From the NCBI GenBank assembly GCA_007922195.1, contig ML682008.1:9780680-9844679 (forward strand): DNA of 64,000 nt, in the 5' to 3' direction. The notes under the pieces are model-generated. The model did no database searches. It was given only the letters and a program-made list of their open reading frames with translations, and was not told where the DNA came from. This stretch comes from Podocnemis expansa. Lineage: Eukaryota; Chordata; Testudines; Podocnemididae. Positions 46,301-57,325 of this stretch are shown piece after piece; the first letter of the stretch is position 1, and each line of letters begins with the position of its first letter. The translations under genes and the position numbers were made by a program.

Positions 46301-49300
46301 ACTCAGAGGCTCGATATACATGTGGTGAACATGACAAAGGTAAGATGGAGAGGAGAAAATGGGGCAGGTGTAAGGGGATGGCAGCCAAGGCTGGAAGAGT
46401 AGTAAGGGGTAGAATAAGCAGTGGGTAGCAAAGATTGAGAAATGGAAGCAGGGTTGCCAACTGTCCATAAATTTATGGACACCCTGAAAAAAAAAAAGCG
46501 GGGAAGTTTACTGCTGTCCATAAGTAAAAGATAAAAATAAGTGGGGCCTTCTGCCAAAAGGTGCTTGCCACTATAAGGGCTGCAGCTGACATTGCTCCTT
46601 TAGGACCCTTTGAAACTGTCCTGAGCTACTGTGAATGCTGCTGTAACTGCCTGAAACTGCTGCTCTCTGCTATTTTTCAAACCTTCTGCTGCTGAATTTG
46701 CCTGAGGGCAGTTTTCTTTCATGGGGGGGGGAGGTGTTTAATTTCCACCACCACTAAAAAGCTGTGAGGCACCGAACATCGGTGGCGGGGAGGAGCTGGG
46801 GGAGCAGGGGTAAGCTGTATTTTGTGCTTTCAGTAAAAAGTTCACTCTACTAATAAAAAACATCAACTTTGTTAGTAAATACTAAAATGCAAGGTTGGCC
46901 ACGCAAAAAAGTAGGGACAACAGGAAGGAGAAAAGGGGAAGAGATTACTGGCAAGAAAAGAAAGAAATATGAGGGAAAAGAACAGAGAAAGAGATACATA
47001 TTATTTGTATTACAAAAGCAGTTAGAGCCCCAGTAAAAATCAGGGTCCTATTCTGCTTGTAAGAGCTAGAACCTATCCTGAAAACATACAGTTTAAGCAG
47101 ACAAAGGGTGGTAGAAAGGACATGCTGTTATCCTTGTTTTACAGAGAGGGCACTGAGGCATAGACAGATAAAGGATTGCCAGTGGTATTTAGGCTCCTTT
47201 GAAATAAGTGGAAGTTAGGAGCCTAAATACATTTGAGGATCTAAACCTAAATGACTTGTCCAAAGTCAGATAAGAAGGAAGCCTGCAACAGACCCAGCAA
47301 TTTAATTCAAAGCTCCTAAAATCTAGTCCAGTGCATGAAATGTAAGTTTTCCTAGAGACAAGAGCTATGTCTATATCTAGAATTTTAGTTTGGACTTGCT
47401 AGTCCAAACTAAAATAGCCTCGGGCCAGTCTGGACTAACCACGGGTTTTTAGTTCAAACTAGCTGTGTGTTCTAGTTCGAACTAACTTTTTAGTTTGAAC
47501 TAGAACACACGGCTAGTTTAAACTAACTGGCTAGTTCAAACTTCTTTAGTTTGAACTAGCCATTATTTCAGGTCTTGCCCATGCTTAGTTTGAACTAAAG
47601 TTCGAACCAAGCTGGCTAGTCTGGACTAACCAAGGGGTCTTTCTAGTCTGGACTAAGCACTGGCTAGTCCAAACTAAGAAATTCTTAGTTCAGACTAGGC
47701 AAAGCCTACCGTGGCCCTGGGTCAAATTCGTCGGGACTAAGCTTCCTAATTTTGGACTAATTTGGAAGTGTAGACATAGCCAAAGGGGTGGCAAAGGACT
47801 GAATTTGCTTTGGTGTCATGGATTGGACACAAGGCTGAATCAGAATTCATGGTCAGATTTGGATCCACCAGGCTAGGTCAGTCACTTGTGCAAAGGACTG
47901 TTTTTGAAAGACAATTGGTAGTACATCTGAGCTAGAGCCAGATACTAGAACATATGAGTTTGAACTCAACAAGGGACCAAAGCCCCAGGAAAAGGTTCAC
48001 AACCCATTCAGAGATTCACATTCAGCAGTCCAACCCAAAATTCTGAGTTTGGATTGGGTTATAGTTTTCATCCATATCTAGAACATAAGATAAAACAAAC
48101 ACAATGCCTCACTGGAGACAGTGCCTAATGTCAATCACAGATGAGGAGTAGTTTATCTGGAAAGGTTAACAGGTAGATAAAAAAGCAGCAGAAGTAATGA
48201 GAGAGTTGGATCAACTGGCCTACAGTAAGAACAACATTGGACCATGACCTCTTGCTTTTAAAATTCTGATATCTTATTAGCCATTGGACATTGAAACTGT
48301 CTTCCCCTTGGGAAAATTTCTGAAATGTTCCATGTCATTACACAATGCTTCAATGCTTTTTGATTTTATGTTGATTTTGTTACACAAAAAAACTAACAAA
48401 ACAAAGAACGGCAATAGTCCCTCTTTACATAAGGGTTTATACTTGATAATAAATTATCATCTTGAAAGAGAAAGCTGCAGAATATTTACAATATTTGCTA
48501 CAGTACCAGCTGGGGCTGTCCTAAGGATTTTTGGTGCCCTAGGCAAACTTTAACTTTAGCATGCCCCCCCCAACATAGACAAAAATTATAACATATTAAT
48601 ACTTTTTATAATAGAGAATAAAATTCATTTCCATCTAATTTGGTAGCCTTTAAAGCCTGGCATCCTAGGTAACTGCCTGGTTCGTGCCGGCCCTGATACC
48701 AGCCCAAAGTTCCACAATTGACTTTGCTTCATTTCAGGAAACACCACCTCTGTGTTTTGCCATTGCACTTGCCTCATTAATTCCATCTCATTTTGAATCT
48801 CAGCAAAAAAATCCTTATTTCATGTGGCTTGTTTCCTTATTTTCTTAATGCTGAAACTCCACTAATTACAGTACTCCTATAAACTTCTTCAGGATACAGG
48901 TTTATGAAAGACAAAACTGTAGTCTCCTAGCTGTACATACAATGGCCCTGAAAGAGCAGAGGTAATAGAATAATGCTGTGCTCTTTTACAATGAGTCACA
49001 CTTGCTAGTCTATGCAGCTAGCAGCAGCATTGATATACCATAAATTGCACTTCTGTACAGAACCAAACAGAACGCATATGGAAAAGATTACCATCTGGAG
49101 ATAAGGTCAAAAGTAAATGAGCCATTTCAGAAAGCAAAGGGGGAAATGCCCACAACAATGATGACCGCTACAGTTTGTTAATTGTTTAATGGCATTTTGT
49201 AATGAGAACTAAAAGTCTCACTGTTTTTTTGTATGGAGAAAAGTGTACATGAATTCTGTCATAGTAGGCAGCATAATCTCCAGAGTAGGTTTAAGGTCAA

Positions 49301-52300
49301 AAGTTTGCAGTCAATTGAGCTACTATTTTGCAAAGTGGAATGGCTGAAAAAAGACATAGTGAACACATTTTTGACTAATTTCACACAGTTCCTATTTTTA
49401 TATCATTTCCATCCTGCAGTTTAACCATGCTGATGTTTAAAGCAACATTATTCTTAACTTAGGCCCCAACCACTTCATTGTATGCAGGTTGACTGAAGTC
49501 AACATGGCTACTCACTTTCTTAAAGTTATGCACATGCTTAGATGCTTAATGGTTTTTTCAGTTTGTATCAACCATACTGTTCATACTGTAACTTTTCATG
49601 TGGAATTAACTTAAAATCCCACAACTGTTTTAATTTCTTTTACCAGAACACAAAATAGTACAAATTGAAGCAATTTATTTATTTACAAAAATGAAATTAA
49701 AACTTAACCCTTCCAAAAATGAGTTCCCTAATTCCACCTACCTGAATCTGAAGTACGACCAGGTCTGCATCCAAGGCTTTCTTCATTGGCAGCATTTTCA
49801 GGGACAACTCAATCTGCCTCTTTTTCTCAGCTAGCTTCAGCTTCAGAAACCTGATCTTTTCATCCATGACGTGTATTTCAATATCCCCATTTCTACTCAT
49901 CATCTCCTGAATGTTTATTTTTTCATAGAAAATACATACTTCTTCTTCTCGCTCTATGAGCAAAACCCCACTGCAGTAAACCCAAAATGGAAAGTTAATG
50001 GCAAGTTTTAAAATCTTCCATTCACATTCAGTGTTGGTTTCAGTCAAGAATGCTGGTTGCAGATTTTAGCATTATCAATAATGGGTGAAAATGTGCATAG
50101 ATTTAACAAAATCATCATTTAATTCCTATACAATAAATCTTTAACCCTTTAAAATGTTCATATCTGTGTGAATTAATGGACATACAACTATAAACGTAAC
50201 CTAATATAGGCAAAATACAACAGTATCTGTGGCTATGTCTACACAATGAAAAGTTAGTTTGAATTTGTTAAACTAATAACGTCAAGTTTAGTTTGAACTA
50301 AACTCAAACTTATAAGTTTGACTTAACAAAGTGGACTAATTAAACCTAACATTAAGTTGAATTACTCCACTTCATTAATTCAGACTAATTGCCCTTAATT
50401 CAAATTTATTAAATTCAAACAAAGGGTTAATCCTAGTCTACACCATCCTTAGTTTGAACTAAGGATTGAACCAAGGGTTTAGTTTGAACTAACTGGCAGG
50501 CCTGACTAATTCAAACTAAGCTTCTGTTAGTTCAAATTAAAGAATTCCTTAATTCGAATTAATGAAAGCCTCGTGTAGACAGAGACTAAATTAGTTCAAA
50601 ATAAGCCTCCTTAAATCGAACTAAGTTGCCAGTGTAGACACACCCTATAAGAATAAACAACAGATGGACATGAGAACTAGAGTCTATGAAGAAATGGTGT
50701 CTTTTATCAATTGCTGGTTACCGTTTTAAATAAGAGAAATGTCAGGGCAGTCGCACAAGGTATTTTATGCTTCAAACTATGCTGTTTCTTACCTCTCATT
50801 TCGACGCAGAACAGCCCTTTCATATTTTTTGCGTAATTGCACCATTTCCTCTTCAATGCGAGTGAGTGTACTGGTGAGTCTGTCGACATCCAGTAATTGT
50901 TGCTCTCTCTTCTCCTTCATCTCTTGAAGAGTTGCAATAACTTTGCAAACATCACTTTGTATGCTATCTTTGATTGCAATATTATTTGTATGCTTCAGAA
51001 GGTGTTTCTGCAGTTTTCTTTATCAAAGCAAAAGAGAAAAGGGAAAGATTTCTGTAATTTCAGTTCATTTAATATAACAGAATCTGGCTCGATCCTCATT
51101 TATACGAAGGTCCTTTATACCTCCTTAGCAGTACAAAGGAGCAATCATCTGAAAATGCTGTGTGTGGAGGGACTTTCCCCAGACTATGCAGAACTTGACA
51201 AGGATTCTACAGGGCTGTCATTCCCAAACCTGCAGAATAAGAGGTGTGTCAGGCACAGAAGGCTTATGATCCAAATGTTCTATATTATAGCTATTCTCTG
51301 CCTGCCAGGGTGCCACAGGAGAGAATGTCATAGGAAATAACTCTGGCACAGCATTTTCTAAATATACATGAAGCCTAACTCTAGCTCGATTTAAATAATA
51401 ATACTGAAATAATATTATGCCCTGCTCTAGTGCCTTTAATTCAACGATCTCCAAGTTTTTCACACACTAATTGCTCCTGCTCTCACTCTCATGAATGGGG
51501 CCCTACCAAATTCACAGCAGTGAAAAACGCATCACGGCATGTGTAATCTAGCCTTTCCCATGAAATCTAGCTATTGCAGGAGACTCTCTGTATTGCTGCC
51601 TTTACAATTGTGCTGCCATCAGAGCCGGGCACTTGGAGAGCAACAGCTGCTACCTAGAAGCTGAGCTCTAGAATAGCAGCACTGTCAACAGCAGTGCAGA
51701 AGTGGGGGGGGGGGGGGCAATACCATATTTTGCCACCTTCACAGAACTACTGGAGGTGGCGCCAAAGTAAGGTGACGTCAATGCACTGCCATGCCACTCT
51801 CACTTCTCTGCTGCTGGCAGCAGGAGTGGGTGACTGGAGAGTGGCAGCAATTGCCACCCTTACTTTTGTACTGCCGCTTGCACTGCCATCAGTGCAGGCA
51901 AAGAGTTATATGGGCCCGTGTGGCCTGGGCTCTGCCAACATTGAGGGTTTTGGGCTCAGCTCCACCAATAGTTCTGTGCTGCTGGGGAGCCAGCTGTGGA
52001 GCCGCCAGTGGTGCTCAGCAGAGCTGGATCAACACAGGGGCTATAGGGTGTGAAACCCTAGACCCTGGCCTAAAGCTGGGCCTCCAGGCTCCAGCCCTGG
52101 CATGATCCGGGCAGCCCCTGCTATCCCACTCAGCCCCACATTGTTGGTAGAGCCTGGACAGTGTTGGGAGGGCCCCTGCCAGCACTTTGGGGGTATAGGG
52201 CCCAGGAGCCAGAGGCAGGCTCATCAGCCTGTCCACCCTACTCCCTGTCCAGCTGATCCACCCCCAGAAGTGGGGCGGGCTGACACATGTTCACTTCACT

Positions 52301-55300
52301 CTGGAAGATTTGGGGATAGGGTCAGCTGGCATGCAGTGCGGCCTCTGACGTGGCCTTCCAGGACTCGTGGCCTTGGAGAGCTGCATTAGAGGCTGCATTA
52401 CACACTAGCCAACCCCATACCCTGAGCAGACCAATCAGCCTGGGGCCAGGGTGCCTTGGTGAATAGCCTCTGACCCAATGGCCCTCCCATTTGCAGGCTG
52501 CTGTGGCGGGAGGCTGGGGCCTCAAGCTAATGTGCGGGAGCCCACAGTGGTGGGCAGCCTGGGGCTCAGAAGCACCTTAATCCAGGCGTGGTGCTCAGGC
52601 ATGGAAGCACGAAGAATAGCTTCCAGCATGGCCCAGCTATTCTGCCTCCCTCCTTCCCTCCCCCGTGATACATGGCTGGCCAGGAGCTGCTCTGGGGCTG
52701 GCCCTAGCCCCAAGCAGCACACAGCACTGCAGTGGCCACTCCACCCTCCCAGCCGCACCAAACTCCCCATCCCCTCCACATGGGCTTTCCACCTTGTCCA
52801 GGAGCTGCTCCTCGCACCAAGAAACGCTGTACAGTGACTGCCCCCCCATCGAATCCCTCCTATTCCTTTCCACCTGCTCCTCTCCCCCGTGATGTGAGCC
52901 CCATGCCCTGGCCAGAGCTCATCATAGGCATCACCAGCAGTTATACAAACCTGGCCTTCAGAGCTGGGAGCCCGGCCAGCAACTACTACTCTCCAGCTGG
53001 TCAGCTCTAAAGGTAACACTGATGTCAGCACGCACAGACGTAAGAGTGGCAGTACCAACCCCCCCCCCATAACCTTTCGACTCTCCTCTCAGCTTCACAA
53101 CTGTCTTTTGGTTTGGGGCTCCCCACAGTTACTACACTGTGAAATTTCAGATTTAAATATCTGAAACCATGAAATTTAAGATTTTTTAAACCTTACTGCC
53201 ATGAAATTTACTAAAATGAACTTTGAATTTGGTAGGTCCCTATTCATGAGGGAGAAAGAAGTATGAATATCCCCATTTTACAGACGAGGAAACTGATATA
53301 AAGAGAGGTTGAGTGGCTAAAGTGAGACCAAATAGTGAATCAGAAGCAAACAACTAGAACTCTTTATTCTCTAATTTACCATGGGATGACAAACAAGGAG
53401 TCTGGTAGCACTGAAAGATGGGTGAGTTCGCTATCTTCAAGCATCTGATGAAGTGGGGGTTGCATGAAAGCTCATGCGATAAATAAATGTCAGTCTTTAA
53501 AAAGTGCCACCAGATTCCTTGTTTGTTTTGCTGAACTAGATTAACACGGGTACCCTTTTGGAACTAATCACTGGATGATGCTCCCTCATGGATAAGTTGG
53601 ATTTCAGTACATGGCCCATTCATCTACAACATTGCTAATGAAATGGCATTTGGAATAAACTTCACTATATCTGGCATAAGTGTCATTGCTAGTTCTAACA
53701 CTTGTTTATTTTTGTTACAAAGAAATTAATCTTAACAGACATAAGAGGCTATATAGGAGGTTGTGGGATCTCATGGTTGAAATAGGAGTTAACTGTCCTG
53801 GATTCTATTCTTGGCCTTGCTGTTGAGTAGCTCTATGAGATGGTACATGTCACTAAAGCCTCCCTGCCTTAGTTTCTCCTAGTGTAAGTAGGAATAATAA
53901 GACATCTCTATTTCACAAGGTGGTATGCTATTTATTTAGCTATTTGTAAAGAAAATTAAGATAGATGCTGTTATTGAAATACAAAGCATTTTAAAATATT
54001 TTCTCGATAAACTATTTGCTTGGCTGACACATTCGATACATCTATTCTCTAAATTGGGCAGGCCTCAACAGGTCAATGACAGCATGTTGTTAATCCTATT
54101 TCCCATTCAAAGACTAAGTAAAAAGCTTGGCAGGTCCACATCATCTGGGTAAGAAGGAACCTTGTTACTGTGTGGTGGAATCACTGTGCAGATACTGAAG
54201 CCTCAGTAGCTCTGTATCTACAGAGTGCAATGGCTATTGGATATGTACAGCCTCAGAGGCAGATCCACTGGCCTTACTCTACTTCTCCACAGCTCGGCTC
54301 CTGCTTGACTCTCAAACTCAGTTCTGTAGAGTTGCAATTACAAGAAGAGCACCACAATTCGGAAAGGGAAGACCTGATCTCCACAGTTCACAGTGAGTGT
54401 AGATTCCTGAATGGGCTCTTAGGGTCCTGCCTGCTGCCAAGGGGATCATGCCAGAACCTGGGCATCCTGTGACTAAGGAGAATGGAACAAGTTTTGCCTG
54501 ATAATGAACAAGTCCCATTTTACACCACTATCCATAAGGTAAATGATGATATCCTAAACATTCAGAGGTTGAAGGAACTGAAGACTGCTATTCAAAGGAA
54601 AAATATACTGTGACACTCACCTTTCTTTAATTATAACATTGCTCCTTAAAATTTCCATCTCATTCTCCAGCATTTTTACCCTCTCTTTAATTTCAGTTGT
54701 TTTCTGGCGAGCAGTGTGCACCAGGTTTACACACTTGTTTCTCTCATTTCGAATAACATCATACATTTTAGCAAATCCTTTGAGCCTGGAGAATGCAAGT
54801 GTTTAAGAAAATAGTTAATATAATGCCTATACATAAATCATTAAAATGGGTTATTGTTTAAGAAAAAATGTTATTTCATCTAGTGTGTTGTTAAAATTCT
54901 CTTACTGTCTTTGGATTTCTTTCTTTTTCTTCTTAAACTCCCTTATTTCAAGTTCCTTTGTTTTTATCTCTTTAATAATGTTGTGGAGCCTTACCTGAAA
55001 CATAAATAGCATTGAATATTTCTGGTAGTTCAAGATCTACAAATAAATTCCAAATATAAAGTTGAGTTGAAGATAATTGGTTTTGACTTTTGAAATGACA
55101 TAGGACAGTTACAAAAACTATTTTCACAGACAAGAAGGAAGCAATGATGAAAATTATTTTAAAGACTCATTTGTCATTCTAACTACAATAAAATCAGAGA
55201 TGTCTTTGTGTCTTTTGATTACTAGTGGAAGTATAAATGACAAAAAGAGGAAAAATAAGCTTCCTTTCAATGATTGCTAACAATTTCAGGAAACACAATT

Positions 55301-57113
55301 GACTTACATAAAGTTATTCAACATTAAGTATTATTATTGTACTGATGATAACAGTTTGACATGGCATTCTAAAAATTCTTCTTTGAGAAAACGTATATCT
55401 TGCAAGGTGTCGCTTGACTCCTGAGAATTGCTGAATATCCTTTCTTCCCATGTACTTCAATGAGAATTGAGGGTACACGGCACCTTTCAGGATGCTGAAT
55501 ACCTTCCTGGACTGGTTTATGAGAATATTGTAAAGCATTAGATTAAATTCATTGATGTAAGTAGAGTTGTACTAGGAATGACAATCTTAGTCTTCTTTGT
55601 ACAGTCATATCTTTGTGGAGTATAATATGCAACTTCTGTGCTTTTAATATCTTGGTGGAGGTATCTGTATTGTGCTTCACTATTTCAGAGTTCATTCTTG
55701 TTTTGAATGCCATTTGTGACTTATGAAATCTGGTGGCTTTTATGAAATGTCATCACATTGCATTGCGGCATGATGACATTTTGCTGTACTGTTCTTACAG
55801 TGTTTTATAAAGTGACAATAAAAAAACAATGTCATGATATAAACTTAACATGTTCTGAAAACTTCTCAAGGGATGTGGAAGTAGGATATTATGCTGAGTT
55901 TTCATTTTATTGGTCAGTAATGTAATCTAATAGGTCCAAGAACAGTCTTCCAAAGAGATGAACCATAAATGTTTACCTGGGCTTTTAAAAAGTCTTTAGA
56001 TTTCTGTTCCCTCTCATCAGCCTTGAGCTGAGTCAAGCGTGCAAGACTGGCTAATTCATCTCTGCACCGTTCCTGCTCCTTAAAAAGCTGATCTTCTTCA
56101 GCAATACACTGTTCTAACATATGGGCCTCAATGTCAGTGGTTATTTTCTAAAGTAAAACCAAACAACACTTTAATATTAATTAATCACAAACTGTGATAT
56201 CAATGCCAGTAGGCCCAAAATCTGAAAGACCCTATTTGCTTGTGTCTTCAAAGTTCTTCTAGGGATTTTGGGCTACATAGGCATTGACAAAGAAAATCAC
56301 TATTAGCAGAATTGCAACATGATACCCTACTCAATAATATGCCAAAATGCCCTGTCACATTGGAACATTTCTGGCCTATCCACCTATAGATTATTGAGTC
56401 TGAAAATAACAAAGCCAGAACACGCAGCAGCCTGAACAACCCAACTCGTCAGCATATCATAAAAGGCCCATAATAAACAGTGATGCTAATAAATTCTGGG
56501 ACTGGTATAAAAACAAAGAATCCTATATGGACCAGAGGAAGGCATTGCGAGATCTCTGAGATACTATAAAATAGCCACCCAGATTATCCCAGAATGCACT
56601 AATACCATTGACAGTGTTGCTGTTGGTGACAAGCTCATGCAATCAATATGACAGTGGAAGGCAGGTGGGGAATCTATATTGTGGACATGCTAAACTATGT
56701 TTGCTTTAATAAGATCTTGTTGCTAAATCCAAACCCAAACACACCCAACACAATTCCGGCAGTAGTGTAGATGGGACCTCTAATGGGTAGAAGAACATTT
56801 TAATTAGGAAGTATATTTCTTTTTCAGACCTTCAGTTACAGACAGACCAAAAGCATGACAAATACCTTGACTGTTTTAAAACAAAACACATTCCATTGCA
56901 CATTATTTCGCTGGACACCTACAACTAGAAGCACGCTGCAGATTTTTCTGTAAACAGCTGTTCTAGTTTGAGAGCTAGCTGCTGTAGCAAGAAATACAAG
57001 GAAAGAGAGCTGTTCACCTCCTGGGCCAGATTTCTCTTATTCATTTCTACTTCTTTTTGAAGTTCTTTTCTTCTTTCTAACAATGTTCCATCATCTTTAG
57101 GGACAGAATCCAC
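34138..57113 (-). CDS. CCDC146: Coiled-coil domain-containing protein 146, 3' part (10 exons, spliced)
   Basis: On the - strand, joining 57113-57018, 56147-55977, 54994-54906, 54785-54621, 51017-50793, 49970-49742, 41553-41425, 39642-39505, 36642-36394 and 34341-34138 gives 564 codons plus TAA with consistent phases. The peptide is almost wholly heptad-rich coiled coil (Leu, Lys, Glu dominated), then a short proline-containing C-terminus ending KPIVKPIEI. It matches the C-terminal 60% of human CCDC146 (about 955 residues) as I remember it: [34 protein letters not shown]-like, [52 protein letters not shown]. Human CCDC146 is a microtubule-linked protein of centrioles and the sperm flagellum; defects cause malformed flagella and male infertility. 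The 5' exons lie beyond the window. Confidence 0.96.
34414..34598. mobile_element. hAT-type MITE, TIR family CAATGTTCCCTCTAA
   Basis: Ends CACTGTTCCCTCTAA and TTAGAGGGAGCATTG, with a perfect 8-base duplication cttagaac at 34406-34413 and 34599-34606. A 185-base relative of the 446-806 element. Its nearer end lies 72 bases upstream of the acceptor of the last CCDC146 exon. Confidence 0.9.
35401..35875 (-). mobile_element. CR1 LINE 3' end with C-terminal ORF2 fragment
   Basis: The - strand frame 35855-35475 (126 codons) reads [40 protein letters not shown], then [18 protein letters not shown], the well-known C-terminal end of CR1 ORF2. The 3' signature GGTTGGAAGGGACCTCATAG sits at the left end. 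This is the least decayed LINE fragment in the window; it is 5'-truncated and cannot move by itself. Confidence 0.93.
36394..36642 (-). CDS. CCDC146: CCDC146 exon, 83 codons, phase 0-0
   Basis: Acceptor tgattccag, donor gtaggt. Reads [40 protein letters not shown], then [20 protein letters not shown] and ends AAAEAREK. The first ATG is internal to the spliced frame, not a start. Confidence 0.96.
38113..38275. repeat. Inverted pair of Penelope-like tails, short
   Basis: AAACAAGGAGTTTTGTGG (- arm) runs directly into CATTTCTCCCATGAAAGC (+ arm), which ends TAACATGGCTACCTCTTTGG. The hammerhead-like box before CTCCC is lost at the join. Confidence 0.72.
38471..38634. mobile_element. MITE of the CAATGTTCCCTCTAA family
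   Basis: Begins CAATGTTCCTTCTAAGCTG and ends AGCTTAGAGGGAACATTG. The flanks gacaggag/cagggaag match only partly. The interior differs from the other two copies. Confidence 0.65.
39505..39642 (-). CDS. CCDC146: CCDC146 exon, 46 codons, phase 0-0
   Basis: Acceptor ctcactatag, donor gtaaga. Reads [20 protein letters not shown], then [26 protein letters not shown]. Human has LELQLAKKEEKLLEKDFIYE and QVSRLTDRL. Confidence 0.97.
39794..40022. repeat. Full-ended inverted pair of Penelope-like tails
   Basis: Starts GTTCCAAAGGGGCAGCTGTG (complement of the usual 3' end), then an A-run and AGGAGTCTTGTGGCACCTAA. It turns around at CTTCGTCACGAAATGG (about 39930) and runs out to GTGCCACAAGACTCCTTGC and a T-run. 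The arms are nearly identical (TTTATCGCATGAGCTTTCGT vs ACGAAAGATCATGCAATAAA), so this looks like a young insertion. Confidence 0.82.
41425..41553 (-). CDS. CCDC146: CCDC146 exon, 43 codons, phase 0-0
   Basis: Acceptor tgtttggtag, donor gtaaca. Reads [20 protein letters not shown], then [20 protein letters not shown] and IEE. Human has FSQCTDRIKDLEKQFVKPDG. Confidence 0.95.
43143..43619. mobile_element. hAT-type element (CAGTGGTTCCCAA ends)
   Basis: Starts CAGTGGTTCCCAATCTTTTT and ends AAAAAACCCACTG. The flanks gttgaggg and gtttaggg differ at one of 8 bases. The interior has CCATGGCATATTTCA and GTGGCACACCTGGTCAGCC. Confidence 0.8.
45137..45477. mobile_element. PIF/Harbinger-like MITE with TTCGAAATAA interior
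   Basis: The ends GCGTATGTCCACACG and TATGTGTGGACATAGCT are flanked by TAA (45134-45136, 45478-45480). The interior is repeated TTATTTCGAAATAA-type palindromes. 341 bases, no gap. Confidence 0.8.
45609..45690. repeat. Penelope-like tail pair, internally deleted
   Basis: AATGAGGAGTTCTGTGGCAC followed by TTAAAAGACTAACAAATTTA, then directly TTTTGCTGAAACAGATTAAC and ATGGCTAACCC. The central fold-back part is missing. Confidence 0.55.
45768..45835 (-). repeat. CR1 LINE 3' end fragment
   Basis: TTCAGACCAGAAGGGACCAT, then TCTGATGATCTGTTCTGGCC and TCCTGCATAAAATAG, the reverse of the 13035-13102 type. Confidence 0.6.
47130..47285. repeat. MIR-like old SINE remnant
   Basis: TTACAGAGAGGGCACTGAGG and later GACTTGTCCAAAGTCAGATA resemble the MIR core. 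The two halves are split by unrelated sequence around 47190. Confidence 0.35.
47363..47781. mobile_element. PIF/Harbinger-like MITE with TAGTTTGAACTA interior
   Basis: Starts AGCTATGTCTATATCTAG and ends GAAGTGTAGACATAGCC. The interior is many inverted copies of TAGTTTGAACTA/TAGTCTGGACTA. Same terminal family as 4313 and 50231, different interior unit. Confidence 0.75.
48511..48695. mobile_element. hAT-type MITE (GGGGCTGTCCTA / GCCGGCCCTG ends)
   Basis: Starts TGGGGCTGTCCTAAGGATTT and ends TTCGTGCCGGCCCTG. The flanks gtaccagc (48503-48510) and ataccagc (48696-48703) differ at one base. 185 bases, noncoding. Confidence 0.8.
49742..49970 (-). CDS. CCDC146: CCDC146 exon, 229 bases, phase 2-0
   Basis: Acceptor gtttactgcag, donor gtaggt. 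After the shared Ser it reads [20 protein letters not shown], then [56 protein letters not shown]. Human has [20 protein letters not shown]. Confidence 0.97.
50231..50645. mobile_element. PIF/Harbinger-like MITE with TTAGTTTGAACTAA interior
   Basis: Starts GGCTATGTCTACACAATG and ends CAGTGTAGACACACCC. The interior is built of AGTTTGAACTAA and AATTCAAATT inverted units. Target trinucleotides TGT/TAT are not identical. Confidence 0.72.
50793..51017 (-). CDS. CCDC146: CCDC146 exon, 225 bases, phase 2-2
   Basis: Acceptor tttgataaag at 51018-51019, donor gtaaga. Reads (R)[18 protein letters not shown], then [56 protein letters not shown]. The nearer ctgcag at 51008 would break phase and drop KLQ, so it was not used. 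Human has RKLQNSMLKHANNVTIRES. Confidence 0.93.
51496..53242. mobile_element. hAT-type element, about 1.75 kb, GC-rich interior
   Basis: The left end TGGGGCCCTACCAAATTCAC mirrors the right end GAATTTGGTAGGTCCCTA. The flanks ctcatgaa (51488-51495) and ttcatgag (53243-53250) match at 6 of 8 bases. Near both ends are CATGAAATCTAG and CCATGAAATTT blocks. Between about 51640 and 53060 the DNA turns GC-rich with overlapping open frames on both strands (up to 182 codons) that show no domain. The interior may be cargo or a nested repeat. Confidence 0.7.
53265..53370. repeat. MIR-like old SINE remnant
   Basis: CCCCATTTTACAGACGAGGA, then AACTGATATAAAGAGAGGTT and GAGTGGCTAAAGTGAGACC follow the MIR core pattern, diverged. 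Confidence 0.45.
53390..53566. repeat. Inverted pair of Penelope-like tails, helix II deleted
   Basis: AAACAAGGAGTCTGGTAGCA (- arm), then AAGCATCTGATGAAGTGGG on the + arm, CATGAAAGCTCATGCGATAA and the end TACCCTTTTGGAACTA. CTGATGA, GAAA and GCAT/ATGC are intact, but the TTTTCTCCC half of the hairpin is missing. Confidence 0.78.
54621..54785 (-). CDS. CCDC146: CCDC146 exon, 165 bases, phase 2-2
   Basis: Acceptor gcattctccag, donor gtgagt. Reads [54 protein letters not shown]. Human has LREFAKLYDTIRNERNKFVN. Confidence 0.96.
54906..54994 (-). CDS. CCDC146: CCDC146 exon, 89 bases, phase 0-2
   Basis: Acceptor tttatgtttcag, donor gtaaga. Reads [20 protein letters not shown], then KKKKKEIQR. Human has TNIVKEMKAKDLEIRIHKKK. 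Confidence 0.94.
55977..56147 (-). CDS. CCDC146: CCDC146 exon, 57 codons, phase 0-0
   Basis: Acceptor gttttactttag, donor gtaaac. Reads [57 protein letters not shown]. Human has the same [14 protein letters not shown] end. Confidence 0.97.
57018..57113 (-). CDS. CCDC146: CCDC146 exon, 32 codons, phase 0-0
   Basis: Acceptor gttttttatag, donor gtgaac. Reads [20 protein letters not shown], then [12 protein letters not shown]. Human has MEAIPKDDSTLSERRRELHK. It is the most 5' CCDC146 exon found in the window. Confidence 0.95.
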
Positions 57114-57205
57114 CTATAAAAAACAAATCAAACAAGGAAAATGGTATGAGAGAAGGATATAAAAAGATGTAAAGACAGATAATATCTTTCAAGAAGCTGG
57201 TTAGT

Positions 57206-57325
57206 TTGTAAGCTCTTTGGGTTCAGGGACCATCTTTTTGTCCTGTCTTTGTACAATGCCTAGCACAATGGGGTCCTGATCCATCACCCAGACTCCTCGG
57301 CATGATAGTAATAGAGATAAAGCAC
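57206..57325. repeat. Old LINE-type 3' end (L2/CR1-like)
   Basis: TAAGCTCTTTGGGTTCAGGG, then ACCATCTTTTTGTCCTGTC and TTTGTACAATGCCTAGCACA, ATGGGGTCCTGATC follow a very common amniote interspersed repeat. Family assignment is uncertain. Confidence 0.45.

Larger units (their letters stand above)
41554..49741 (-). other. CCDC146: CCDC146 intron, about 8.2 kb
   Basis: Contains a hAT element (43143-43619), two PIF-like MITEs (45137-45477, 47363-47781), a Penelope tail remnant (45609-45690), a CR1 3' end (45768-45835, - strand), a MIR-like piece (about 47130-47285) and a hAT MITE (48511-48695). Open frames at 42050-43380 have no domain. No exon seen. Confidence 0.6.
51018..54620 (-). other. CCDC146: CCDC146 intron, about 3.6 kb
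   Basis: Mostly the hAT-type element 51496-53242, then a MIR-like piece (about 53265-53370), a Penelope tail (53390-53566) and A/T-rich sequence with no feature. No exon seen. Confidence 0.6.

Noticed and set aside
51008..51013. ctgcag as acceptor for the CCDC146 exon ending at 50793
   Set aside because: It would put the exon in the wrong phase after 54621 and lose the conserved KLQ; the acceptor at 51018-51019 fits both.
52015..53070. Frames up to 182 codons in GC-rich DNA
   Set aside because: Both strands are open at once, with low complexity and no domain; part of the 51496-53242 element.
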